Origin: Pseudoxanthomonas yeongjuensis
GTDB lineage: Bacteria; Pseudomonadota; Gammaproteobacteria; Xanthomonadales; Xanthomonadaceae
Reading direction: 5' to 3'
Assembly (NCBI RefSeq): GCF_010093345.1
Contig: NZ_PDWT01000001.1
Location: 496,001-560,000 of the forward strand
Length of the DNA stretch: 64,000 nt
Shown here: positions 38,864 to 47,617 of the stretch, piece after piece
How the letters are laid out: the number at the start of each line of letters is the position of its first letter
Position numbering within the stretch: position 1 is the stretch's first letter
Position numbers and translations under genes: made by a program
The notes under the pieces: generated by a model
Database searches by the model: none
Told to the model about the DNA's origin: nothing
Seen by the model: the letters and a program-made list of their open reading frames with translations, nothing else

Positions 38864-40732
38864 ATGCGTAAAACCCTGCTTGTCTGTGCCCTCGCGCTGG
38901 CCTTGACCGCCTGCGACCGTGCCGCTTCGCCCGAAGCCGGTGCGGCTTCAACCCCCGCCGCCACGGTCTCGCAGGCCGACATCAAGGCCGAGACCGGACG
39001 CCTCAACCAGTGGTTCGAGAAGAAATACGAGGAGCAGCTGCAGTTCAGCCCGCTGCAACTGACTTTCCAGGGCCGCAAGGATCTGTACGACCAACTCGAC
39101 GACCTGTCGGAAAAAGCCGCGCTGGACCAGGTGGCCTGGCAGAAGGCCAGCGTCGAGGAAATGGAGAAGACCTTCGATTACGCCAAGCTCGGCGACGAAG
39201 GCAAGTTCTCCTACGACCTGTGGAAGCTGCAGTACGAAAACGCGCGCGATGGCGTTCCGTTCCTGGCCGATGGCTATGCCTTCGATCAGATGAACGGCGC
39301 GCAGAGCCTCCTGCCGACCGTGCTGATCAGTTTCCACAAGGTGGACGAAGAATCGGATTACACGGCTTATATCGCACGCCTGAAGGCCAGCGCCCGCGCG
39401 TTCGACCAGTTGCTGGAACGCGCCCGCAAATCGGCCGGGCAGGGCATCCGGCCGCCGAAGTTCGCCTACGAAGGCGTCATCGATCAGTCGCGCAAGGTCA
39501 TTGCCGGCGCTCCCTTCTCGTCGGGCAAGGATTCGGCGATCTGGGCCGATGCGCAGGCCAAGGCCGATGCGCTGGTGAAGAACGGCAAGATCGATGCCGC
39601 GCGCGCGGCCGCTTTGAAGGAAGAGGCGCGCAAGGCGCTGCTGGAGCAGTTCAAGCCCGCCTACGAACGCATCATCGCCTGGTGCGAGGAAGACCTGCCA
39701 AAGGCCGCGGTGAACGCCACCGGCGTGGGCAGCACCCATCCCAACGGCAAGGCGTACTACGAGTACCAGCTGCGCCAGATGACCACCACCGACATGACCG
39801 CCGAGGAAATCCACGCGCTGGGCCTGAAGGAAGTGGAGCGGATCAAGGGCGAGATGACCGCATTGAAGGACAAGGTGGGCTTCAAGGGCGACCTGGACGC
39901 CTTCTTCGCTTTCATCGACAGCGATCCGCAGTTCAACTTCCCCGACACGGATGCGGGCCGCAAGGCCTACCTCGACGCGGCGACGAAGGACATCGCCAAC
40001 ATCAAGAAAGAGCTGCCCAACTACTTCGGCCTGCTGCCGAAGGCGGACCTGGAAGTGAAGCGCGTGGAAGCGTTCCGCGAACAGGACGGCGCGGCACAGC
40101 ATTACTTCCCCGGCACGCCCGACGGTTCGCGCCCGGGCGTGTATTACGTGCATTTATCCGACATGAAGTCGATGCCGAAGCCGGAGCTGGAGGTCATCGC
40201 CTACCACGAAGGCCTGCCCGGCCATCACATGCAGATCTCGATCGCGCAGGAACTGACCGGTGTGCCGAAGTTCCGCACCCAGGCCAACTTCACCGCGTAT
40301 GCGGAAGGCTGGGGCCTGTATGCGGAATGGCTGGCCAAGGAGATGCCCAACACCTACCAGGACCCGTATTCGGAGTTCGGCCGGTTGAGTTCGGAAATGT
40401 GGCGCGCGATCCGCCTGGTGGTGGACACCGGCCTGCATGCCAAAGGCTGGACCGAGCAGCAGGCGGTGGAGTATTTCGATGCCAACAGCGCGGTGCCGCT
40501 GACCGCCATCAAGTCGGAAGTGCAGCGCTACCTGATCATGCCGGGCCAGGCCACGGCCTACAAAGTCGGCATGATCCGCATCCAGGAACTGCGCAGGAAA
40601 GCGGAGACGGAACTGGGCGACAGGTTCGACATCAAGGGCTTCCACGACGCCGTGCTGGGCGGCGGCGCACTGCCGCTGACCCTGCTGGAGCGTCGCGTGG
40701 ACCAGTGGATCGCCAGCCGCAAGGCAGGTTAG
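38864..40732 (+). CDS. DUF885-family metallopeptidase-like lipoprotein
   Basis: A 622-residue lipoprotein (LLVCALALALTAC, lipobox Cys at about 18). The zinc-site motif HEGLPGHHMQ is at about residue 447, with a downstream Glu in TAYAEGWGLYAEWLAKEM. DUF885 proteins are gluzincin-like peptidases of mostly unknown substrate, and xanthomonads carry several. The ATG at 38864 is preceded by ACAGGAG, and a longer upstream frame is not supported. It is a single gene bounded by a terminator on each side. An Ala/Pro-rich spacer (about 20-35) follows the lipid anchor. Confidence 0.85.
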   Translation: MRKTLLVCALALALTACDRAASPEAGAASTPAATVSQADIKAETGRLNQWFEKKYEEQLQFSPLQLTFQGRKDLYDQLDDLSEKAALDQVAWQKASVEEMEKTFDYAKLGDEGKFSYDLWKLQYENARDGVPFLADGYAFDQMNGAQSLLPTVLISFHKVDEESDYTAYIARLKASARAFDQLLERARKSAGQGIRPPKFAYEGVIDQSRKVIAGAPFSSGKDSAIWADAQAKADALVKNGKIDAARAAALKEEARKALLEQFKPAYERIIAWCEEDLPKAAVNATGVGSTHPNGKAYYEYQLRQMTTTDMTAEEIHALGLKEVERIKGEMTALKDKVGFKGDLDAFFAFIDSDPQFNFPDTDAGRKAYLDAATKDIANIKKELPNYFGLLPKADLEVKRVEAFREQDGAAQHYFPGTPDGSRPGVYYVHLSDMKSMPKPELEVIAYHEGLPGHHMQISIAQELTGVPKFRTQANFTAYAEGWGLYAEWLAKEMPNTYQDPYSEFGRLSSEMWRAIRLVVDTGLHAKGWTEQQAVEYFDANSAVPLTAIKSEVQRYLIMPGQATAYKVGMIRIQELRRKAETELGDRFDIKGFHDAVLGGGALPLTLLERRVDQWIASRKAG

Positions 40733-40757
40733 TCCCGGCTATTGGCCTCCGCAACGG

Positions 40758-40780
40758 AAGGCCCGGGTTTCCGGGCCTTT
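40758..40780 (+). terminator. Rho-independent terminator after the DUF885 gene
   Basis: AAGGCCCGG-GTTT-CCGGGCCTT forms a 9-bp perfect stem followed by TCCC. It lies 26 bases past the stop and just before a REP palindrome. Confidence 0.7.
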
Positions 40781-40794
40781 CCCATGGGTTTCCC

Positions 40795-40871
40795 GTAGGA
40801 GCGCCCATGGGCGCGAGCTCTCCGTGATGCAGTCCCAAAAACCAAAAGCTCGCGCCCATGGACGCTCCTAC
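40795..40871. repeat. GTAG-type REP palindrome between the DUF885 and M28 genes
   Basis: GTAGGAGCGCCCATGGGCGC with GAGCTC pairs with GAGCTC-like AAGCTCGCGCCC and ATGGACGCTCCTAC. One pair in the outer stem differs between the arms (GCGCCC versus GCGTCC). It lies between convergent genes. Confidence 0.9.
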
Positions 40872-40906
40872 GGCGGAGCCGATCTCTGCTTTTCTAATGG
40901 GGAAAG

Positions 40907-42574
40907 TCAGTCGGCCTTTCCGGCAGGCGCGAAACGGTCGCCGAAGAAATCGCCCTTGTTCCACTTCGGTCTTTCAGGAGCGTCGCCGATCAACGCGCCG
41001 ATCCGTGCATTCAAGCGTGCAAGCCGCGCCGCGTCCTGGTACTGGATGGGCTGCGATGCGTCGTCGCAAGGCTGGTGGTAACAGTTGCGCAGGAACCTGT
41101 CCATGGCATCTTTCGGGCTCGCGCCGCCCGCGATTGCAGGTTCGACGCCGCCATCCAGATAGACCGCAGGCACACCGGCACGCACGAAGGCGTACTGGTC
41201 GCTGCGCACGAACACCACTTCTTCCGGGAACGGATCGGCCGACAAGCCGACGCCGATCTCCTTCGCCGCCGTATCCAGTGCGGTCTTCAGCGTCGAATGC
41301 TCCAGGCCGATCGGCACCACGTCCTTGCTCGGCGCCAGCAACACCGGCATGTCCATGTTGATGTTGGCCACAAGATCGGTCCTGGGCACGGTCGGATGCG
41401 AGGCGAACCATTCCGCGCCCAGCAAACCCTTTTCCTCGCCGGTCAGGGCGATGAACAACAGCGAGCGTTTCGGCTTGGCCGTGGTGGCGCTCAGTTGCCT
41501 TGCCGCTTCGAGCATGATCGAGACGCCCAGGGCATTGTCCATCGCGCCGTTGTAGATGCTGTCGCCGTTGACCGCGGCGCCCACGCCGATGTGATCCAGA
41601 TGCGCGGTGTAGGCGATGAATTCGCGGCCAAGGACCGCGTCGCTGCCATCGAGCCGGGCGACCACGTTGCGCGATTCGGCGGGTTCGATCCGGGTGCTGC
41701 CAGCCAGGGTCAGCGTGCCCGGCAGGTCGAAGGGTTTCAGCTGTCCGGCCGTATTGGCCTTGAACAGCGTGTCCGCGGTCTGGGCGCTGCCGGCGAAGAG
41801 GCGGCTGGCCGCCGCCGCGCTGACCGAGGCGGTGGCCTTGAGCTGCGGGAAAGTATCGATGCCGCTGCCATCGGCGGCGCGCAGGCGCATCCCGGGCATG
41901 TTCCATTTCGCCGCCGCGTTGCTCCAGGGGCCGCGCTGCTCGTATTCCGGCGTGTTCACGAACACGGCACCGACCGCGCCGCGTTCGGCCAGCGTTCGCA
42001 GTTTCTGCGTGCCGGAGGAATAGAAGGCGCGGCGATCGTTGTCGAAGCGTACCGGCGCGCCCGGGAACAGCACCGCGATCTTGCCGCGCACGTCGACTCC
42101 GGCGAAATCGTCCTGGCCGAGGTCCGGCGCATGCACGCCCTGGCCGACGAACACCGCCGGCGCGGTCAGCGCATGGGTCGGCGCGTTGTAATTGAGGCCA
42201 GGCAGGAATTCCTCGCGGAACGCGAGCGATTGCTTCGTCCCATCGCGCTCGACGACCAGTTGCGCGCCTTGTTCCTGGCGCAGCGCCTTCAACAGCGGCA
42301 CGCGCTGGAAGTAGGTGCCGTCGTCGCCGGCCGGCTTGAGGCCCAGTTCGGCATAGCGGCGAGCGACGTACCCGGCTGCGAGGTCGTAGCCGCGGGTGCC
42401 GGTATCGCGCCCTTCGAGCTTGTCGTCGGCAAGGTAGCGGACGTCGGCTTCGATGCGTTGCGCGGATGCGGAGTCCGCGGCACTGGCTGGTGTCGCGGCC
42501 GGGTCCGCGGCGGGTTCGGGTCTGCATGCCGCCAGGCAGGCGAGGGCGAGGATCAACGGAAGGTTCCGTGGCAT
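40907..42574 (-). CDS. M28-family metallopeptidase (lipoprotein, with PA insert)
   Basis: A 555-residue lipoprotein (ILALACLAAC, lipobox Cys at about 17). A PA-type insert (about 110-255) holds VFVGQGVHAPDLGQDDFAGVDVRGKIAVLFPG. The peptidase domain has zinc ligands in TAHLDHIG, NGAMDNALG and TGEEKGLLGAEWFA, then NINMD, as in the co-catalytic two-zinc M28 aminopeptidases. It could digest peptides in the periplasm or outside. An Ala/Asp/Pro-rich spacer follows the lipid anchor. It stands alone, convergent with the DUF885 gene and about 125 bases from the RND operon. Confidence 0.88.
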   Translation of the reverse strand: MPRNLPLILALACLAACRPEPAADPAATPASAADSASAQRIEADVRYLADDKLEGRDTGTRGYDLAAGYVARRYAELGLKPAGDDGTYFQRVPLLKALRQEQGAQLVVERDGTKQSLAFREEFLPGLNYNAPTHALTAPAVFVGQGVHAPDLGQDDFAGVDVRGKIAVLFPGAPVRFDNDRRAFYSSGTQKLRTLAERGAVGAVFVNTPEYEQRGPWSNAAAKWNMPGMRLRAADGSGIDTFPQLKATASVSAAAASRLFAGSAQTADTLFKANTAGQLKPFDLPGTLTLAGSTRIEPAESRNVVARLDGSDAVLGREFIAYTAHLDHIGVGAAVNGDSIYNGAMDNALGVSIMLEAARQLSATTAKPKRSLLFIALTGEEKGLLGAEWFASHPTVPRTDLVANINMDMPVLLAPSKDVVPIGLEHSTLKTALDTAAKEIGVGLSADPFPEEVVFVRSDQYAFVRAGVPAVYLDGGVEPAIAGGASPKDAMDRFLRNCYHQPCDDASQPIQYQDAARLARLNARIGALIGDAPERPKWNKGDFFGDRFAPAGKAD

Positions 42575-42701
42575 CGGTCAGGCTCCATTGGAAGTGAGCG
42601 GACCCTAGCACGCGCGCCGCCCGGCACCGGAGTGCCGGAACTCATGGCGCCAGACCGCGACAAGCCCGGCGAGGAGACGCGTCCTCGCCGGGATCCGGCC
42701 T

Positions 42702-45700
42702 TCAGTGCGCGGGTTGTACCGTTTGCCCGGCAGCCGTGTCGCCGTCTTCCTGGCTGCGCTCGCGCCCCTGGTTATGGTCGCGCGCCAGGTACAGGTAGAA
42801 GGCCGGCAGCACGAACAGGGTGAAGGCGGTACCGATGGTCATGCCCGAGGCGATGACCACGCCCATCGAGAAGCGCGATGCCGCGCCCGGGCCGCTGGCG
42901 ATCAACAACGGAATCATCGCGAACACCAGCGCGGCGGTGGTCATCAGCACCGGCCGCAAGCGGATGGCGGTGGCTTCCTCGATCGCTTCGCGCTTGCCCA
43001 GGCCCTGCTCCTGCTGCAGCTTGTTGGCGAACTCCACGATCAGGATGCCGTGCTTGGAGATCACGCCGACCAGCGTCACCAGTCCGACCTGGGTGTAGAT
43101 GTTGATGCTCATTCCCGGGAAGGCTTCGATACCGGCGAACTGCAGGATCCCGGAGAGGATGCCCAGCACATTGAGCGCCAACAACGCTCCGCAGATCGCC
43201 ATCGGCACGGTCAGCAGCATGATCAGCGCATCGCGGAAACTCTCGAACTGCGCCGACAGGACCAGGAAGATCACGATCAGCGCCAGCGCCAGGGTCAGCA
43301 GCATCGCCGAGCCTTCCTGCTTGAACTGGCGCGACTCGCCGGAGTAGTCGACGCTGTACCCCTGCGGCAGCACTTCCTTCGCCGCCTGATCGAGGATTTC
43401 CAGCGCCTGGCCCTTGGTCACGCCGGGACGCGGCGCGAAGGTGATCGAGACCGCGTTGAGCTGCTGGAAACGCTTGAGCGATTGCGGTTGCGCGGTTTCC
43501 TTCAGCGTGACCACGGTCGACAGCGGGATCAACTCGCCATCGCGCGTGCGGGTGTAATAGTTTTCCAGCGCGCTGGCGTTGAGGCGGTCGCTGCGTTGCA
43601 CCTGCGGGATGACCAGGTAGGAACGGTTCTGCATCGCGAAGCGGTTGGTGTAACCGCCGGAAAGCATCGCCGACATGTCCGCCGCCAGCGTGCGCATGTC
43701 GATGCCCAGGCTCGCCGCCTTGTCGCGGTCGATCTGCACCTCGATGCGCGGTTTGTCGATCTTCAGGTCCTTGTCCAGGAAGATGAAACGCTTGCTGGCC
43801 ATGGCCTTCTGCAGGATCGCATCGGCAAGTTCGCTCAACTGGCTCAGTTCGCCCACGCCGCCGATGATGAACTCGCCGCCGCCGTCGCCGCCCGCGCTGG
43901 GCAGCGAGGGCGGGACCAGGGCGAACACGTTCAAGCCGGTGACCTGGCTGATCTTCGGCTGCAGTTCCTGTTCGAGCACCGCCTTGGTCGACTTGTCGCG
44001 CTCGCTCCAGGGCTTGAGCACGAAGCCGGCCATCGCGCTGGGACTGGCGCCGCCGCCGCTGCCGCCGAAGCCGCCGTTGAACAGGAAGTAGTCCTGCACC
44101 TCGGGCACGCCCTTGGCGATTTCGGTGATTTCCTCGGTGTAGCGCTCGACGTAGTCCAGGGTGGCGGTGGGATCCGCCTGGCCGATGGAGAAGATGAATC
44201 CCTCGTCTTCCAGCGGTGCCGGCTCCTTGGGCGCGCCCATGTACAGGAAAGCGCAGGAAACCAGCGCGATCAGGCCGAACGCCGCGACTACCGCCTTGGT
44301 GTCCAGGGTTCCATGGAGCCGGCGCTGGTAACCATGGCGCAACCATTCGAAGCGGTCGTCCAGCCAGGCCTCGAGCTTGCCCTTGCCGCCTTCGGTGTGC
44401 GGCTTGAGGATCGTCGCGCACATCATCGGGGTCAGGGTCAGGGCGATGATGCCGGACAGCAGCACCGCGCCGGCCAGGGTGAAGGCGAACTCGGTGAACA
44501 GCACGCCGGTCAGCCCACCCTGGAAGCCGATCGGCAGGTACACCGCGATCAGGGTGGTGGTCATCGCCACCACCGGCCACGCCAGCTCGCGCGCGCCGCG
44601 GATCGACGCATCGAACGGCGACATGCCTTCCTCGATGTGGCGATGGATGTTCTCCAGCACGATGATCGCGTCGTCCACTACTATCCCGATCGCCAGGACC
44701 ATCGCCAGCAACGTCAGCAGGTTGATGGTGAAACCCATCAGCAACATCAGGAACAGGGCGCCGATCAGCGACAGCGGAACGGTCACCGCCGGGATCAGCA
44801 CGCTGCGGAACGAACCCAGGAACAGGAAGATCACCACGATCACGATGATCACCGCCTCGATGATCGTGCTCACCACTTCGTTGATGGCGTCCTGGATCGA
44901 TTCGGTGCTGTCGTAGGGAATGCTGGCCTTGATGCCCTGCGGAAGCTGCGGGACGATTTCGCCGTCCCACAGCTTGCGCACGTCCTTGATCACGTCGAGC
45001 GAGTTCGCATCCGGGGCGACGAAGATGCCCATGAAGGTCGCCGCTTCGCCGTTGATGCGCACCGAGGTGCCGTAGTTCTCCGAGCCCAGCGCGACGTCGG
45101 CCACGTCGCCGAGGCGGACGATGGCGCCGTTCTCTTCGCGGATGACCAGTTTCCTGAATTCCCCGGCATCGCGCAGATCGGTGCGCGCGGTCATGTCGAT
45201 CGCGACCATCTCGCCTTTGGTCGAGCCCACCGCCGACAGCACGTTGTTCGACTGCAGCGCATCGGAGACGTCGCTGGCGGTGACCTTCAACGCGGTCATG
45301 CGGTCGGGCTTCAACCAGACGCGCATGGCGAACGTGCCCGCGCCGAGGATGTCGGCGCGCTGCACGCCGGGGATGGTGACCAGCTTGGGCTGGATCACGC
45401 GGGTCAGGTAGTCGGTGATCTGGTTGTTGTCCAGCGACTCGCTGGCGAAGGACACGTACATCGCCGCGATCTGCTGGCCCTGCTGCAGGTCGATCACCGG
45501 GTCTTCCGACTCCGGAGGCAACTGGCCGCGCATCTTGTTGACCTTGGCCGCGATCTGGGTCAAGGCCTCGTTCGGGTCCTGGTCCAGGCGGATATAGGCC
45601 TGGATCGTGCTGACGCCGGCCGAGCTGGTCGAGCTCATGTACTCGATGCCTTCGGCGCTGGCGATCTCGCGCTCGAGCGGGGTAGTGATGAAGCCCTGGA

Positions 45701-45875
45701 TCAGGTCCGCGTCGGCGCCGAAATAGGTGGTGCTGATGTTCACCACCGCGTTGCGCAGCTCCGGGTACTGGCGCACGTTCAATTCGGTGAACGCGCGCAG
45801 CCCGAACAGCAGGATGAACAGGCTGACGACGATCGCCAGCACCGGCTTCCTGATGAAGATGTCGGTGAATTTCAT
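42702..45875 (-). CDS. RND multidrug efflux permease (pump 1)
   Basis: A 1057-residue inner-membrane proton/drug antiporter with 12 helices and two large periplasmic domains. The proton-relay pair is visible in GIVVDDAIIVLENIHRHIEEG. LIQGFITTPLEREIASAEGIEYMSSTSSAGVSTIQAYIRL, the GSFRSVLIPAVTVPLSL helix and the second-half GGVVSKHGILIVEFAN-like VGVISKHGILIVEFAN place it in the HAE1-type family, but outside the MexB/AcrB core. It is more like MexK, VmeB-type or heavy-chain organic-solvent pumps. Specific substrates are not predictable. It lies ten bases after its adaptor gene. No outer-membrane channel gene is adjacent. Confidence 0.9.
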   Translation of the reverse strand: MKFTDIFIRKPVLAIVVSLFILLFGLRAFTELNVRQYPELRNAVVNISTTYFGADADLIQGFITTPLEREIASAEGIEYMSSTSSAGVSTIQAYIRLDQDPNEALTQIAAKVNKMRGQLPPESEDPVIDLQQGQQIAAMYVSFASESLDNNQITDYLTRVIQPKLVTIPGVQRADILGAGTFAMRVWLKPDRMTALKVTASDVSDALQSNNVLSAVGSTKGEMVAIDMTARTDLRDAGEFRKLVIREENGAIVRLGDVADVALGSENYGTSVRINGEAATFMGIFVAPDANSLDVIKDVRKLWDGEIVPQLPQGIKASIPYDSTESIQDAINEVVSTIIEAVIIVIVVIFLFLGSFRSVLIPAVTVPLSLIGALFLMLLMGFTINLLTLLAMVLAIGIVVDDAIIVLENIHRHIEEGMSPFDASIRGARELAWPVVAMTTTLIAVYLPIGFQGGLTGVLFTEFAFTLAGAVLLSGIIALTLTPMMCATILKPHTEGGKGKLEAWLDDRFEWLRHGYQRRLHGTLDTKAVVAAFGLIALVSCAFLYMGAPKEPAPLEDEGFIFSIGQADPTATLDYVERYTEEITEIAKGVPEVQDYFLFNGGFGGSGGGASPSAMAGFVLKPWSERDKSTKAVLEQELQPKISQVTGLNVFALVPPSLPSAGGDGGGEFIIGGVGELSQLSELADAILQKAMASKRFIFLDKDLKIDKPRIEVQIDRDKAASLGIDMRTLAADMSAMLSGGYTNRFAMQNRSYLVIPQVQRSDRLNASALENYYTRTRDGELIPLSTVVTLKETAQPQSLKRFQQLNAVSITFAPRPGVTKGQALEILDQAAKEVLPQGYSVDYSGESRQFKQEGSAMLLTLALALIVIFLVLSAQFESFRDALIMLLTVPMAICGALLALNVLGILSGILQFAGIEAFPGMSINIYTQVGLVTLVGVISKHGILIVEFANKLQQEQGLGKREAIEEATAIRLRPVLMTTAALVFAMIPLLIASGPGAASRFSMGVVIASGMTIGTAFTLFVLPAFYLYLARDHNQGRERSQEDGDTAAGQTVQPAH

Positions 45876-45885
45876 CCAGTGATCC

Positions 45886-47079
45886 TCAGCGGTTCTCGGG
45901 CGTCGGACTGGCGTTCGCCGCCGGCTGCACCTTGTTGTTGACGGTCACTTCGGCTTCGTTGCGCAGTTTCAGCAAGCCGCTGGTCGCGATCCGCTCGCCG
46001 GACTTGAGCCCATCGGTCACCGCGATCAGGTCGCCGCGGGTGGCGCCGGTCTTGACGAAACGCTGCGTGACGATGAGCTTGTCGCCGGTGAGCGGCTTGC
46101 CCTGCATGTCCTTCTCGCCCTCGGCGCGCTTGACCTTGGTAATGACGTAGACCGCATTGCCATAGGGGTTGAAGCTGACCGCGGTCTGCGGAATCACGAC
46201 CACGTTGCGGGCATCGCCCGTGTCGAAGTCCACGTGGGCGAAGGTGCCCGGGCTGAGCCTGTTGCCTGGATTGGGCACGGTCGCCTGGACCTTGAAGTTG
46301 CGGGTGCTGGCATCGACCAGCGGCTCGATGGCGGTGATCTTGCCTTCGAATACCTGCCCGGGCAGTGCGTCGACCGTGGCCCGGACCCGGGTGCCTTCGG
46401 TCACCTGGCCCATGCGCTGTTCGGGCAGCGAGAAATCCAGGTAGATCGGGTCCAGCGACTGCAGGCTGACGATGGCGTCGCCCGGGTTCACGTATTGGCC
46501 CAGGTTGACCTTGCGCAGGCCCAGGATTCCGTCGAACGGCGCCCGGATCGTTTTCTGCGCGATCAACGCGCGTTGCGCTTCCACCTGGGCCAGGGCCGTC
46601 GCCGCCTGGGTGGCGCGCTCTTCGACTTCCGCTTGCGAAACCAGCTTGTCCTTGCCCAGTGCGCGCCAGCGGTCGCGCTGGACCACGGCCAGCCTGGCCG
46701 AGGCTTCCAGCGATTTCAGCACCGCCAGTTCGTTGCTGGTATTGAGCTGCACCAGCACCGTGCCGGCCCGTACCGGTTGCCCGGAGCGGATCGACAGTTC
46801 GCGCACGACGCCACCTGCTTCGGTGGTCACTTCGGTACCGTTGATCGCGACGAAGGTGCCGACGGATTCCTGCGCATCGCTCCATTCCTGTTGCTTGGCG
46901 ATGTAGTCGGTCACCGCCGCGGCCGGCTGCGGCATGCTGTCGAAGAAGGCATTGGTCTGCGCACCGAGGAACGCCTTGACCGCGAACACGCCGCCGAATA
47001 CCACGAACGCGAGCAGCAGCATCCAGAACAGGCGCTTGGGCAGGGAGGCAGGCTTCTTCGGCTTTTCTTTCTCAACCAT
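45886..47079 (-). CDS. RND efflux membrane fusion protein (pump 1)
   Basis: A 397-residue adaptor. A single N-terminal helix (RLFWMLLLAFVVFGGVFAVKAF) anchors it in the inner membrane, without a lipobox. The lipoyl and hairpin region has VVRELSIRSGQPVRAGTVLVQLNTSNE and QRALIAQKTIRAPFDGILGLRKVNLGQYVNPGDAI, followed by the beta-barrel RVRATVDALPGQVFEGKITAIEPLVDASTRNFKVQA. It connects the permease to an outer-membrane channel. The ATG at 47079 (MVEKEKPKKP) has a GAGG upstream; an upstream in-frame start adds 15 unrelated residues. It is the first gene of a two-gene operon. No regulator is adjacent. Confidence 0.88.
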   Translation of the reverse strand: MVEKEKPKKPASLPKRLFWMLLLAFVVFGGVFAVKAFLGAQTNAFFDSMPQPAAAVTDYIAKQQEWSDAQESVGTFVAINGTEVTTEAGGVVRELSIRSGQPVRAGTVLVQLNTSNELAVLKSLEASARLAVVQRDRWRALGKDKLVSQAEVEERATQAATALAQVEAQRALIAQKTIRAPFDGILGLRKVNLGQYVNPGDAIVSLQSLDPIYLDFSLPEQRMGQVTEGTRVRATVDALPGQVFEGKITAIEPLVDASTRNFKVQATVPNPGNRLSPGTFAHVDFDTGDARNVVVIPQTAVSFNPYGNAVYVITKVKRAEGEKDMQGKPLTGDKLIVTQRFVKTGATRGDLIAVTDGLKSGERIATSGLLKLRNEAEVTVNNKVQPAANASPTPENR

Positions 47080-47552
47080 GGGAGGAACCTCGAGGAAACG
47101 GATAGACGTGGCCAGGCAGACCATGTCGCGGATTTTTGGCAGGCCCGGGCGATTGCCTCCACGTCATCCGTAGTCTGGCGATCGCATTCGGGGAGCTGGG
47201 CAGGGAGGCGTGGCTGGGGGACGGCGCCAGGGTGGAAGATACCGGCCCATCGGACGCAAGGAAAGTACCCGATGCAGGAATGATCAATGCAGATTGTCCT
47301 TTCCGCGTCGCACATGCTGCGACATGCATTCGCGGCAGAGGTTGGTCTCGCGGCTGGATATGCGGTGCAAGGCGGGGCGATTGGCCAAGGGGGATTTGCC
47401 GATGCGACGAACCAGTACGCACTGGATCGACAAACTTCGCACATTGGCGCCAGCCAGGATCGTGGGTCTCGCGTCGGATCGAATTGCAATGTCATGGCGG
47501 TAGAGCGTAATGACAGTTACGCGGGCGTCCCTCCGCTCTTGGCTGAGCGCAT
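47080..47552. other. Intergenic stretch between the two efflux operons
   Basis: The 470 or so bases upstream of pump 1 and downstream of the pump 2 terminator contain no recognised gene. Open frames on both strands lack homology and ribosome-binding sites. The promoter of pump 1 must lie here, but no clear -35/-10 pair was found, and no palindromic operator was seen. Confidence 0.5.
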
Positions 47553-47584
47553 GGAAAAAAAGCCCCGGCAAGGCCGGGGCTTTG
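47553..47584 (-). terminator. Rho-independent terminator of the second efflux operon
   Basis: On the minus strand AAAGCCCCGGC-CTT-GCCGGGGCTTTTTTT forms an 11-bp stem with a T-run of seven. It lies 34 bases past the pump 2 permease stop and is the clearest terminator in the window. Confidence 0.9.
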
Positions 47585-47617
47585 GATGGATCGAGTTGCT
47601 TGTCGGCGCGTTGCTTG

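Noticed and set aside
42705..45941. A 1078-codon open frame on the plus strand
   Set aside because: Antisense shadow of the pump 1 permease, with the low-complexity composition typical of such shadows.
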